A stretch of DNA of 64,000 nucleotides, taken from NCBI RefSeq assembly GCF_000714935.1, contig NZ_JMIR01000024.1, positions 1 to 64,000 on the forward strand, written 5' to 3'. The notes under the pieces were generated by a model that searched no databases, was not told the origin of the DNA, and saw nothing but the letters and a program-made list of their open reading frames with translations. Shown in pieces: positions 8,591 through 17,084 of the stretch (the first letter of the stretch is position 1; each line of letters starts with the position of its first letter). The position numbers were made by a program, and so were the translations under genes. Source of the DNA: Tumebacillus flagellatus (GTDB taxonomy: Bacteria > Bacillota > Bacilli > Tumebacillales > Tumebacillaceae).

Positions 8591-9283
8591 ATGGAGCAAT
8601 CTCTGCAACCGCAACCCTCATCCCGCAAAAACCGAGCTTGGAGCCTCGCGGGGATCTTGCTCGCGGCGTTCGTCTTGATGCGCCTGCCGATCATCGGCAC
8701 GTATCTGATGATCGTCGACACGATGATCCATGAGAGCGGGCATGCGCTGATGGCGCTGCTCACCAACGGCAAAGTCGTGTCGATGTCGCTGTTCATGAAC
8801 ACGGAGGGGCTGACGTGGATCGCCAGCGCCTCCCGGTTCGGGCAGATTCTCACGTCGCTTGCAGGCTATGTGTTCTCTTCTCTGGCTGCGTTTTTGTTTT
8901 TCTGGCTGTTAAAACAAGAACGCCACCATCTCATCTGCTGCATCTTGCTGGGATTTGTGGCGGCCGACTTGCTGCTTTGGGTGCGCAACCTCTACGGGAT
9001 CATCTGGCTCGTGACGTTTGGAGCTCTGCTGATCGCCTTGTTGCGCGCCAAACGCGGCTGGTTTGTCCGCTACGGCATGCTGTTCATCTGCGGAATCGTG
9101 CTGGTCGATTCCGTGTACGCGGCGCTGCAAGTGCTGGAACTGTCGATGTTCTACCCCTATTCGGCCGGCGATGCCGCCAACCTCTCGCACTACGCCGTCC
9201 TCCCCGCGTTCGTCTGGGGCCTGCTGTTTTTCGCGCAATCGTTGTTCTTCGGCTGGCGGGCGGTTCGCTTGTGGCTGCGTTAA
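8591..9283 (+). CDS. M50-like integral membrane zinc metalloprotease
   Basis: A 230-residue polytopic membrane protein with about six hydrophobic segments. The zinc-protease motif HESGH occupies residues 47-51 at the end of the first membrane helix, the arrangement of the M50B-like family related to SpoIVFB/site-2 proteases. An equivalent of the third metal ligand (an Asp in a later helix, perhaps LVDS or AADLLLW) cannot be fixed by eye. Upstream is the small Cys-rich gene and downstream a strong terminator. Substrate unknown. Confidence 0.85.
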   Translation: MEQSLQPQPSSRKNRAWSLAGILLAAFVLMRLPIIGTYLMIVDTMIHESGHALMALLTNGKVVSMSLFMNTEGLTWIASASRFGQILTSLAGYVFSSLAAFLFFWLLKQERHHLICCILLGFVAADLLLWVRNLYGIIWLVTFGALLIALLRAKRGWFVRYGMLFICGIVLVDSVYAALQVLELSMFYPYSAGDAANLSHYAVLPAFVWGLLFFAQSLFFGWRAVRLWLR

Positions 9284-9308
9284 CCCTCCCTACTCGGGAG
9301 GGTTTTTT
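9283..9308 (+). terminator. Terminator after the M50-like gene
   Basis: Stem ACCCTCCC / GGGAGGGT with loop TACTC, followed by TTTTTT. Confidence 0.93.
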
Positions 9309-9375
9309 GAATGGAGAAGCGAAATCTTCCGTAGTAGTCAGTCACGAACAACGCAAAGGGGGTGCATCCCGATAC

Positions 9376-10767
9376 ATGGTACGAGATTCCTCTATGGAAG
9401 CACTGAGTTTAACCACATCGCTCTCATCTAAAACACAACGCAAAGTCGCGTTGATCATCTCTTTGGCAAACTTGGCGGTCTTTGCGCTGTCCATACCGTT
9501 TGGCCGCACCGCCGGCCCCACCGTCGCGGCGTTTCTGCCCGCGTTTCTCACGGCCGTGTTTGTGTTCGATGTGCTCACCGCGTATCTGTTTTACAACCAG
9601 TACCGCATCAACCGCCGGGCCTCGCAACTGGCTTTGGCACTGACTTATTTGTACTCTGCTCTGATTGCCGTCCCGCATGCGCTCACGTTTCCCGGCGTTT
9701 TCTCTCCGACAGGGCTGTTGCACGCCGGATCGCAGACCGCCGTCTGGCTGTGGGTGTTCTGGCACGCCGGCTATCCGCTCGGCATCCTCGTCACCCTGTG
9801 GCTGGAACACCGACGCAACGATCCCTACACGGAGCAAGGAGCCAAACGCCGCGCCGCGCTCGGCGGCCCGGCCATCGTGCTCTTAGTCACGGGGATCAGC
9901 CTGTTGGCGATTTGCGGCCATGATCTCTTGCCCGTGATCATCAAAAAAGACAATTTCACCCTCTTGATCACATCCGGCGTCGGAGTCGTGGTGTGGGTGA
10001 TCAACGCGGCGGCGTTTGCCTGCACGTTATTCTTCACACGCGGACGATCGGTCGCGCAACTGTGGCTGATCGTCGCCGTGTTCGCGATGTGGCTCGATGT
10101 GACGCTGACGTTGTTCTCCGGCAGCCGCTACAGCATCGGCTGGTATGTCGCACGGCTGAACACCCTGCTTTCCGCCAGTATCGTGCTCCTCGGGCTGATT
10201 CATGAAATCACCGCGCTCTACGTAAAAGTGGCGCGCCAAGACCAGCGTATCAAACACCAAGCGTACCATGACGCGCTGACGAATCTGCCCAACCGCACGC
10301 TGTTTTCCGAACGGCTGCAATCGTCCCTCCAACTGGCGGCGGAGCGGGACGAGAAAGTCGCGGTGCTGTTCATCGACCTCGACGGGTTTAAATTGATCAA
10401 CGACACCTACGGGCACGACATGGGCGATCTGCTCTTGGTGGAAGTCGCGAAACGGCTGTCTTCCTGCGTGCGCGCCCACGACACGGTGGCGCGGATGGGC
10501 GGCGACGAGTTCACCGTAATCCTCCCGCACACCAAGCGGTTGGAAGATGCGGAGATGGTCTCGGAGCGCATCCTCAACCTGCTGCGGGAACCGATTCGAC
10601 TGCAAGATCACCACTTGCACATCTCCTCGTCGATCGGGCTGTCGTTCTACCCGGACGACGGAACCGACACGCTGTCGTTGATGAAGAACGCCGATATCGC
10701 CATGTACAAAGCCAAGGAAAGCGGCAAAAACCAAAGCTTCCGCTTCCAAGGAGGCACCTCGAAATGA
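9376..10767 (+). CDS. Membrane-bound diguanylate cyclase (GGDEF)
   Basis: A 463-residue enzyme expected to make cyclic di-GMP from two GTP. Residues about 20-285 hold about eight hydrophobic helices forming a MASE-like membrane sensor. The catalytic domain covers residues about 295-460: DALTNLPNR, DLDGFKLINDTYGHDMGD and an intact GGDEF at 375-379. A product-inhibition I-site RAHD lies exactly five residues before GGDEF. The ATG at 9376 follows AAAGGGGG at a rather long spacing; a second ATG at 9394 is possible. The stop codon overlaps the start of the next gene (ATGA), so the two are coupled. Confidence 0.93.
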   Translation: MVRDSSMEALSLTTSLSSKTQRKVALIISLANLAVFALSIPFGRTAGPTVAAFLPAFLTAVFVFDVLTAYLFYNQYRINRRASQLALALTYLYSALIAVPHALTFPGVFSPTGLLHAGSQTAVWLWVFWHAGYPLGILVTLWLEHRRNDPYTEQGAKRRAALGGPAIVLLVTGISLLAICGHDLLPVIIKKDNFTLLITSGVGVVVWVINAAAFACTLFFTRGRSVAQLWLIVAVFAMWLDVTLTLFSGSRYSIGWYVARLNTLLSASIVLLGLIHEITALYVKVARQDQRIKHQAYHDALTNLPNRTLFSERLQSSLQLAAERDEKVAVLFIDLDGFKLINDTYGHDMGDLLLVEVAKRLSSCVRAHDTVARMGGDEFTVILPHTKRLEDAEMVSERILNLLREPIRLQDHHLHISSSIGLSFYPDDGTDTLSLMKNADIAMYKAKESGKNQSFRFQGGTSK

Positions 10768-11966
10768 TCGACACACACCGAAGCCCTGCTTTGGCTGAGC
10801 TCGCAACTGAACTCGCATCACTTGAGGGCAACCAACGCCGCACCCGCGTCGAGCAGTTCTGGCAAGAGATCGCCGCATGCGGCACGCCGCTTTGGGAGCG
10901 CGACGAGCAAGGTTTGCTCGTGACGTTTCTCTGGCGCTCTCTGCACGACGACCGCGTGGTCGTGCTCGGCGGGCCTGCCGGATTCGACGCGGCGCAAAAC
11001 AAACTGGAGCGGCTCGAAGACACCGACATCTGGTTTAAAACCTGCCCCGCCGAAGAATGCCTCGCTTCCATGTACATGTTCGTCCCGCACCATGAAGAGG
11101 GCTGGGACTGGACGACGCGCCGCAACGCATGCGTCCGCGACCCGCTCAACCCGCATTCCTTTGAAGTTGCGCCTCATCAAGACCTGTTGCCGTTGACGGG
11201 CTACAGCGGCAGTGTACTGATGCCGCACGGAGCAAAGCGTTCTCCCGTTCTCACGCGGCAGACGAACACGCCGCAGGGAACGACGACAGAACACCGCTTT
11301 GCGAGCAAACGGCTCGGAAACGAGCGGAGCGTCTATGTGCATACCCCGCCCGGCTACACGGCGGACGGCGAGCCGTATCAACTGCTGCTGATGTTTGACG
11401 GGATCGCCTACGACACGTTGATCCCGTCTCCGGTGATTCTCGACAACTTGCTCCGGGAAGGAGCGATCTCTCCGACCGTCACCGTCTTGATCAACAACTT
11501 ACACCTCACGCGAAACGAAGAACTGCGCTGCAACGACGAGTTTGTGCGTTTTGTCACCGAGGAAGTCCTGCCGTGGGTGCGGGGAAACTGGCACGTGACG
11601 GACGACCCCGCGCGAACGATCATCGGCGGAGCGAGCAACGGCGGGCTGTGCAGTCTGTACGCCGCGCTGAAGCACCCTGAACTGTTCGGAGGCGTGCTGG
11701 CCCAATCGGGCAACTTCGGCTGGAGCCCGGAAGGGTCCGCCCCCGCTCCCGTGCTTCAGGAAGTCCTGACGCGCACCGACCTCACGCTCCGTTGTTCGCT
11801 CGACGCCGGGACGCTGGAACCCGCCATCCTGGAGCCCAACCGTACCTTGGTGTCCCTGCTACGCGAACGCGGGGCGCAGGTGCTCTACCGCGAGTTTGTC
11901 GGCACGCACGACTTCCTCTGCTGGGCGGAGATGTTCGCCGGAGCCGCCAAAGCCCTTTTACGCTAA
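10764..11966 (+). CDS. Enterochelin esterase-like hydrolase (Fes family)
   Basis: A 400-residue protein with an N-terminal beta-rich domain like the Fes N-terminal domain (about residues 25-165). An esterase-D type alpha/beta hydrolase follows (about 185-400), with nucleophile Ser in GGASNGG and catalytic His in GTHDFLC. Fes-type enzymes cleave ferric tris-catecholate trilactones in the cytoplasm to release iron. No siderophore uptake or synthesis gene lies nearby, so the substrate is open. The start overlaps the diguanylate cyclase stop by four bases, an unusual partner. Confidence 0.9.
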   Translation: MIDTHRSPALAELATELASLEGNQRRTRVEQFWQEIAACGTPLWERDEQGLLVTFLWRSLHDDRVVVLGGPAGFDAAQNKLERLEDTDIWFKTCPAEECLASMYMFVPHHEEGWDWTTRRNACVRDPLNPHSFEVAPHQDLLPLTGYSGSVLMPHGAKRSPVLTRQTNTPQGTTTEHRFASKRLGNERSVYVHTPPGYTADGEPYQLLLMFDGIAYDTLIPSPVILDNLLREGAISPTVTVLINNLHLTRNEELRCNDEFVRFVTEEVLPWVRGNWHVTDDPARTIIGGASNGGLCSLYAALKHPELFGGVLAQSGNFGWSPEGSAPAPVLQEVLTRTDLTLRCSLDAGTLEPAILEPNRTLVSLLRERGAQVLYREFVGTHDFLCWAEMFAGAAKALLR

Positions 11967-12012
11967 AAAACACCGTGCCCGCATCGATTGGATGGCGGGC
12001 ACGGTGTTTTTT
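11964..12012. terminator. Bidirectional terminator between convergent genes
   Basis: Stem AACACCGTGCCCGC / GCGGGCACGGTGTT flanked by A-run and T-run, serving the esterase gene on plus and pepF on minus. Confidence 0.93.
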
Positions 12013-13759
12013 AGGAAGCGGAAAGTTTGAGAAACAGTTCGACGTCGCGCACAAGCAGGCTCATCGCGTCTTGCCAGAACGAGGGTGCGGTCAAGTCGAC
12101 GCCGAGATGTGTGCGGGCGAGGTCTTCCACCGACATGCGGCCGGTGTCGCGCAACAGCGCGGCGTACTTGTCGGCGAAGCGTTCGCCCTCTGCGAGCGCA
12201 CGGGCGTAGAGGCCTGTCGAAAACAAATAACCGAACGTGTATTGGAACGAGTAAAACGGAACTTCCGTCGCGTAGATCTGCCCTTGCGACGCCCATTGGT
12301 ACGGATTGGTGCGGTCGAGAGCGCCCTGGAACGCTTCTTGCTGGCAGTCCGCCATCAGTTGGCAGAGCGCCGCGACGGAGAGCGGACCGTTTTGGCGCTG
12401 TTCATGGAAGCGCACTTCGAACAAAAACGCGCCGCGCACGCCGAGGATCAGCGGGATGATGCGCTGCATCTTGGCGCCGAGCAGTTTCAAGCGCTCTTCG
12501 TCGTTGAGGGCGTCGGCGATCGCCGCGTCCAACACGACCATTTCGCCGAACGTCGAAGCGGTTTCCGCCACGCTCATCGGATACTCCCGGGCGAGGTGCG
12601 GCAAGTCGTGCACGGCGGCGTTGTGATAGCCGTGCCCGAGTTCGTGCGCAAGGGTGAGCAGCGAGAGCGCGTTGTTTTGATAGCCCAGCGTGATGCGCGA
12701 TTCGCCGCGCAGGTGAAACGGAATGCACACGCCGCCGCCCGATTTGCCGGGGCGTTCTTCCGCGTCGATCCAGCCCGCTTGGAAGGCGCGTGCCGCAAAT
12801 TCTCCCATGTGTTTCGAGATGCGGCTGAACTGCGTCACGATGCGCTCCTGCGCTTCTTCATAAGGAACCGGAACGTTCAAGTCGCCGATCGGGGCGAAGA
12901 TGTCGAAGTGGGAGACGACGCCGGTGCCGATCAGTTCGGCTTTGCGCTTCAAGAACGCCGTCAATCGGTTCGTGCTCTCGTCCACCGCGCTCCACATCGC
13001 CTCAAGCGTCGCTTCGCTCATCTGATTTTGCGCCATCGCTTCTTGCAAGACGCTCGTGTACCCGCGATGGCGGTAGACGTTCAAACGGAACCCGGCGAGG
13101 TGGTTGAGCGTCGACGCGATCAACTCCGCTTGCTGCTCCAACGCCGCTTCCATCGCGTCCGCCGCTTTGCTTCGCACGTCCGGATCGGGGCCGACCAAGA
13201 ATCCCCACATCTGGCCGCGCGTATACGCTTTCACTTCTCCGTTCACGGAAAACGGGATGCGCATCGCGTTTAGCATTTGGAAGTACACCTCGCCCCACGC
13301 GTGGTAGCCGTCGGTGGCGAGGTCTTGGACGAGCAGTTCGCGGGCCGCGTCCATTTTTTGCTCCAGGCGGGCTTTGCGGTCGTTCAACAGATAGCGGATC
13401 GGGGCGACGGTCGGCGCTTCGAGCACCGCGTGCCACTCGGCTTCTGAAAGTTCCGTCATCCATTGCTCCAACTCGACCATCCGGGAGTTCCATTTCGCTT
13501 TCAGGCCGCCGATGCGCCCCTTCAGCTCTTTCACATCGGGATTCTCCGGTTGCTCGACGTTCAGGCAATAGCTGAACATCTCCGCATCGCTCAGTTGTGC
13601 GCCCGCGTGTTGCAGGTCGTCCAACGCCTGCACGAACACTTCCGCATTCACAGCTGGCGGCCGCACCTGTTGAAGACCCGCTTCCACCGCAGCCAACATC
13701 GAATCCAGCTCTTCGGAAGCCGCTCCGCCTGCGTACAACTCCTCAAGATTCCATCGCAT
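12011..13759 (-). CDS. pepF: M3-family oligoendopeptidase F
   Basis: A 582-residue cytoplasmic zinc oligopeptidase. The metal-binding motif HELGH lies at residues 372-376 with the downstream glutamate helix (PMSVAETASTFGEM) in the expected place. The N-terminal PepF domain (WNLEELY) and C-terminal substrate-channel residues (GYLFSTGLYA) are present. Length is normal. PepF trims short peptides and in some Bacilli processes signalling or competence peptides; here it could equally be general peptide recycling. It is monocistronic with a shared terminator. Confidence 0.95.
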   Translation of the reverse strand: MRWNLEELYAGGAASEELDSMLAAVEAGLQQVRPPAVNAEVFVQALDDLQHAGAQLSDAEMFSYCLNVEQPENPDVKELKGRIGGLKAKWNSRMVELEQWMTELSEAEWHAVLEAPTVAPIRYLLNDRKARLEQKMDAARELLVQDLATDGYHAWGEVYFQMLNAMRIPFSVNGEVKAYTRGQMWGFLVGPDPDVRSKAADAMEAALEQQAELIASTLNHLAGFRLNVYRHRGYTSVLQEAMAQNQMSEATLEAMWSAVDESTNRLTAFLKRKAELIGTGVVSHFDIFAPIGDLNVPVPYEEAQERIVTQFSRISKHMGEFAARAFQAGWIDAEERPGKSGGGVCIPFHLRGESRITLGYQNNALSLLTLAHELGHGYHNAAVHDLPHLAREYPMSVAETASTFGEMVVLDAAIADALNDEERLKLLGAKMQRIIPLILGVRGAFLFEVRFHEQRQNGPLSVAALCQLMADCQQEAFQGALDRTNPYQWASQGQIYATEVPFYSFQYTFGYLFSTGLYARALAEGERFADKYAALLRDTGRMSVEDLARTHLGVDLTAPSFWQDAMSLLVRDVELFLKLSAS

Positions 13760-13843
13760 GTATGCATACCCACTTTTTCTCAGAATTGATTGTTAATCCA
13801 GCTTACTACAACCATAATCTCCTGGGTGTGACAAAATTGGGAA

Positions 13844-13872
13844 CAAAAAAACGCCCCGTGTCGAGGCGTTTT
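13844..13872 (-). terminator. Terminator of the CcdC-like gene
   Basis: Minus-strand stem AACGCCTCG / GGGGCGTT (one mismatch) with tetraloop-like ACAC, followed by seven T. Confidence 0.85.
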
Positions 13873-13882
13873 TGGCAGGTGC

Positions 13883-14380
13883 TTACGAAGCGGGTTGGCT
13901 TGCGCGCAAAACGCGGCGGAACTTGAGGAACGACGTGATCCGCCACAGCAAGACATACACGAGTGCCATCAGGTAAAACAGCCCGCCCAACGTCATCTGG
14001 TCAAGTCCGGTGATATACTCTTTTAACACCAGACGAATCACCACGACCCCGACGAGCGCGACGAGAAACATTTTGCTCTGCTTGGCGTAGATCAGACCGT
14101 CTTCGCGCACTTCGTACTGGGTCGTCCAGATCATCGGAATGGAGAGCAGCACACCGATGGCAATCGCCGCCAACACTTCCCAGACGTTGCCTTGAAACGA
14201 CTGTTGCGGATTTAAGAACAACATAGGACCCGGCAACAGCAGGAAGATCAACGGCCAGATCATGTTGTAGCCCTTGCCCTTGATCGGACGGCGCATTGCA
14301 GACGTCCGCCGCCATACCATCAGCCCGAAAAACACGAGGAAAATAAAAATACCGATCATGCCGGAAGAAGAACTGTTCAT
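13883..14380 (-). CDS. CcdC-like (DUF1453) membrane protein
   Basis: A 165-residue protein with about five hydrophobic segments: residues 8-25, 40-58, 70-87, 105-122 and 132-150. A central cytoplasmic loop reads TTQYEVREDGLIYAKQSK. The order of helices and this loop match the CcdC/DUF1453 family of Bacilli, which has been linked to cytochrome c maturation though its role is not settled. Start ATG at 14380 with GGGGAG 9 bases upstream; a GTG at 14383 is an alternative. No ccd or cytochrome gene lies next to it. Confidence 0.75.
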   Translation of the reverse strand: MNSSSSGMIGIFIFLVFFGLMVWRRTSAMRRPIKGKGYNMIWPLIFLLLPGPMLFLNPQQSFQGNVWEVLAAIAIGVLLSIPMIWTTQYEVREDGLIYAKQSKMFLVALVGVVVIRLVLKEYITGLDQMTLGGLFYLMALVYVLLWRITSFLKFRRVLRASQPAS

Positions 14381-14471
14381 CACTCACGACTCCCCTATTC
14401 TCATGTTGCTGTATCTGCTATACGAACGCCCTTCGCAAAAGTTTCACAAAAAAATGCAAAGGCTGGTTGTT

Positions 14472-14500
14472 TTGACGATCTCTACAAATCTCATTATACT
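14472..14500 (+). promoter_or_regulatory. Sigma-A type promoter for the stalk-ankyrin gene
   Basis: TTGACG, 17-base spacer, TATACT. The -10 box lies about 40 bases before the start codon. Confidence 0.8.
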
Positions 14501-14540
14501 TAGGATACAGAATCTGTTTACGACACGGGAGGTATTTTTG

Positions 14541-15377
14541 TTGAAACGTCTCGGTTTTTTCGTCCTTGCTGCCGCCCTGTTGCTCTCGTTGAGTCCTCTC
14601 GCCCCTCAAGCCGCGCACGCGGCGGACGACAACGCCGCTCCGGCGGTCTCGGTGACGGTGGACGACCACATGCAAATCTACGACCCGGCACCGGTGCTGC
14701 GAAACGGCCGCACGATGGTGCCGTTGCGATCGCTGTTTGAAACGCTGGGGGCCACGGTGTTGTGGGAAGACGCCACCCGGACGGTCACGGCGCTGAGTTA
14801 CACCGCGAAGGGGCAGATCAAGTTGACGTTGCAAGTTGACAACCCGATCGCGTACCTCAACGGCAACCCGTTGGAGCTCGACCAACCTCCGACGGTGATC
14901 GACGATCACACGATGGTTCCGTTGCGCCTCGTCAGCGAATCGTTGCGCGCCGCCGTCGACTGGAAAGAAAACACGCAAACGGTGGAAATCTACTCGCTGA
15001 ACTACCAGCTGTTTCTCTCGTCCCTTCGCGGCAACGTCGACCTCGTCACCAAAGAGCTCGATCTCGGCGCGAACCCGAACTACCGCAACCCCGACCGCGG
15101 CGACACGCCGCTGATCGCCTCCGTGGTGCTCAAGCGTCTCGATGTGGTGCAGTTGCTGCTCGACAACGGAGCGGACATCAACGCGCAGGCGTCCGACGGA
15201 TACAGCGCGCTGCTCGCCGCCGTCAGCGGCCAAGATGTGGAGATGACGAAGCTCTTGTTGAAGCAGGGCGCCAACCCGAACTTGGCTTCTCCGAAAGGCA
15301 CCGCCTTGCAGATGGCGCGCCAAACGCAAAACCAAGCAGAGATCAACCTGTTGCTGGCAGCCGGAGCGACCGAATAA
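14541..15377 (+). CDS. Exported protein with stalk (Cu amine oxidase N-like) domain and ankyrin repeats
   Basis: A 278-residue secreted protein. The signal peptide ends near residue 29 (AHA-ADD). Residues 35-150 form two copies of the 'stalk' (copper amine oxidase N-terminal-like) unit, each with N-G..MVPLR..E and a tryptophan strand. Residues 155-275 hold about three ankyrin repeats (GANPNYRNPDRGDTPLIAS, GADINAQASDGYSALLAA, GANPNLASPKGTALQMA). Start TTG at 14541 has GGAGG 8 bases upstream. Stalk domains are wall-associated modules common in Bacilli, so the ankyrin repeats probably act as an extracellular binding surface, an uncommon combination. Confidence 0.88.
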   Translation: MKRLGFFVLAAALLLSLSPLAPQAAHAADDNAAPAVSVTVDDHMQIYDPAPVLRNGRTMVPLRSLFETLGATVLWEDATRTVTALSYTAKGQIKLTLQVDNPIAYLNGNPLELDQPPTVIDDHTMVPLRLVSESLRAAVDWKENTQTVEIYSLNYQLFLSSLRGNVDLVTKELDLGANPNYRNPDRGDTPLIASVVLKRLDVVQLLLDNGADINAQASDGYSALLAAVSGQDVEMTKLLLKQGANPNLASPKGTALQMARQTQNQAEINLLLAAGATE

Positions 15378-15400
15378 TCCCGCCCTGCCCGCGCACGAAT

Positions 15401-15438
15401 AGGCACCAGACCCGCAACCGGGCCTGTGCCTTTTTTTT
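15401..15438 (+). terminator. Terminator of the stalk-ankyrin gene
   Basis: Stem AGGCAC-CAGACCCG / CGGGCCTG-GTGCCT (imperfect) followed by eight T. Confidence 0.88.
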
Positions 15439-15451
15439 GCCAGATTTATTC

Positions 15452-16015
15452 TCAGTCCTTCACGGAGACGCCGGCCGTCATGCAGAAGCGCAACGCCGCT
15501 TCCACCGTCATGTCAACCGGCTCCAGCGATTCTTTGGGGAGCAAGAGCAAGTCGCCGCCCAATTGCGTGCCAAACGGAAGATAGACGGCGACGAGTTGCT
15601 TGGGCAGGTGCAATTCCTCCATCTGTTGCGCGGTGAGCAGACCGATGCGCTTGCCGCAGCCCGCCTCTTGGACGAGCACGACTTGCGTGAACGGGTCTTT
15701 TTTGCCGATGGCGGAGCGGGTGATTTCTTTGACGACCCGGTAGTACGACGAGACGGCGGGCACGCGGAGCATCTTGCGCTCGCAATACCCGACGCCGTGC
15801 CGAAACGGCGGCCAGCTCCAAAGCAATCCTGCCAGCACCACCAAGAGCAGCAAAACGAGAAGTCCTCCGCCCCGGAAGTGCGAGAAGCGGTCGGGGAGCA
15901 TCATTTGTCCCACGAGGTTCCCCAGTTTTAGAAGGTAGATTCCGGTGTACACCGTCACGATCACCGGAAACGCCACCAGCATCCCGTCTTGCAAAAACCG
16001 CCACAACCGTCTCAC
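15452..16015 (-). CDS. DUF502 membrane protein
   Basis: A 187-residue protein with two N-terminal membrane helices (about residues 12-35 and 52-72) and a soluble domain. The VPAVSSYYRVVKEIT segment, the hydrophobic strand TQVVLVQEAG and the phrase VYLPFG are recognisable of the DUF502 family, whose molecular role is unknown. GTG start at 16015 with GGGGGAG 5 bases upstream. Length is close to other bacterial members. It stands alone. Confidence 0.88.
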   Translation of the reverse strand: MRRLWRFLQDGMLVAFPVIVTVYTGIYLLKLGNLVGQMMLPDRFSHFRGGGLLVLLLLVVLAGLLWSWPPFRHGVGYCERKMLRVPAVSSYYRVVKEITRSAIGKKDPFTQVVLVQEAGCGKRIGLLTAQQMEELHLPKQLVAVYLPFGTQLGGDLLLLPKESLEPVDMTVEAALRFCMTAGVSVKD

Positions 16016-16046
16016 GCGCGCTCCCCCGTTTCTTTTCCCGAAATAA

Positions 16047-16085
16047 GGCTCTGGTGCTAGGATGCACCGGAGTCTTTTTTCTTAT
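16047..16085 (+). terminator. Terminator-like hairpin in the leader of the YhcN-type gene
   Basis: Stem GGCTCTGGTGC / GCACCGGAGTC with a six-base loop followed by TTTTTT on the plus strand. No plus-strand gene ends here; it sits 120 bases before the lipoprotein start, so it may be an attenuator or a relic. Confidence 0.55.
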
Positions 16086-16209
16086 TTTCACATGCCGCGT
16101 TCGGCGGCGGGTTTGGGGTTCTGGGCAGGAGTCTGGAATGGTGCTTGACCCGAGGGGGAATCGTACGAGTACAGGTCTTTTTTACTTTCATACTCTGGAG
16201 GACTCATCT

Positions 16210-17028
16210 ATGAAAACTTGGTTTGGTTCTCGTTCGTTGCAAGGAGCTGCCGTCATCCTGCTGGCGTCCTCGGTCCTCGCGGGTTGCGGCAACCAAAGCG
16301 GTTCATCGGTGAACAACGCCGTGGACAATGCGCACACCAACACCGTGCCTCGCTTGTACACCGCGTCGAACCAACTGGGGTTGCCGGGGCTGACGCACGG
16401 CGCAAACTTGCGCAGCGACCGCAACATCGAAGCGCGCGTGAACGCGATTCCAGGCATCAGCACCACTTCCGTTCTGACGACGGGCAACACGGCGTACGTG
16501 TTGTTGGACGCCGGGTCGCGGACGGGCAAAGGCAGCACCGGAACCGGAACGACCGGCACGCGAAGCCTCGGCGGACACACAAGTACGATGAGAGGAACGT
16601 CATACAACCCGACACCGGGCACCGGCATGGCGTTTAACGGTCCGGCGAGAGCACGTTCCACGAATACGTACGGCGGCACGCGCGAGATCGGTGCAGGGCG
16701 GGGGGGCACGACCGGCGCCAGCGAGGGCACCGGAGTCCGTATCGACCCGCCCGGATTGGCCGGATCAAACGATCGCTCTTCCGAACTGACTCCCACCAAC
16801 CCGATCACTCCGACGACTCCGAAGACCGGAAAGGTCGTAACCGGCAGAAGCGGGATGGGCACGTCCAGCGCAAACGCAAACACCAACGCCGGCAGCCGCA
16901 ATCTGCCGCCCGTCGGCATCTCTTCGACGTCCAGCATCACGACCGATATGCAAACGCGGATCATCTCGACGATCCGCGCCGCCAACCCGGTGATTCAAAA
17001 CATCTACTTCGTCACCAAAGTCCACTAA
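16210..17028 (+). CDS. YhcN/YlaJ-type sporulation lipoprotein
   Basis: A 272-residue lipoprotein: signal helix followed by lipobox LAGC, with lipidated Cys at about residue 25. Residues 50-100 carry the YhcN/YlaJ core (NIEARVNAIPGISTTSVLTT..AYVLLD), and residues 245-272 the second half (MQTRIISTIRAANPVIQNIYFVT). Between them is a roughly 145-residue Gly/Thr/Ser-rich low-complexity insert. Relatives are in the spore membrane or cortex of Bacilli. Start ATG 16210 has CTGGAGGA upstream. Confidence 0.88.
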   Translation: MKTWFGSRSLQGAAVILLASSVLAGCGNQSGSSVNNAVDNAHTNTVPRLYTASNQLGLPGLTHGANLRSDRNIEARVNAIPGISTTSVLTTGNTAYVLLDAGSRTGKGSTGTGTTGTRSLGGHTSTMRGTSYNPTPGTGMAFNGPARARSTNTYGGTREIGAGRGGTTGASEGTGVRIDPPGLAGSNDRSSELTPTNPITPTTPKTGKVVTGRSGMGTSSANANTNAGSRNLPPVGISSTSSITTDMQTRIISTIRAANPVIQNIYFVTKVH

Positions 17029-17045
17029 GAGTCCCGGTGCACGCC

Positions 17046-17080
17046 AAAAAGAGACCGCCCTGCCGCGGTCTCTTTTCTTC
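17046..17080. terminator. Bidirectional terminator between convergent genes
   Basis: Stem AGAGACCGC / GCGGTCTCT with runs of A before and T after. Confidence 0.9.
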
Positions 17081-17084
17081 TTGC

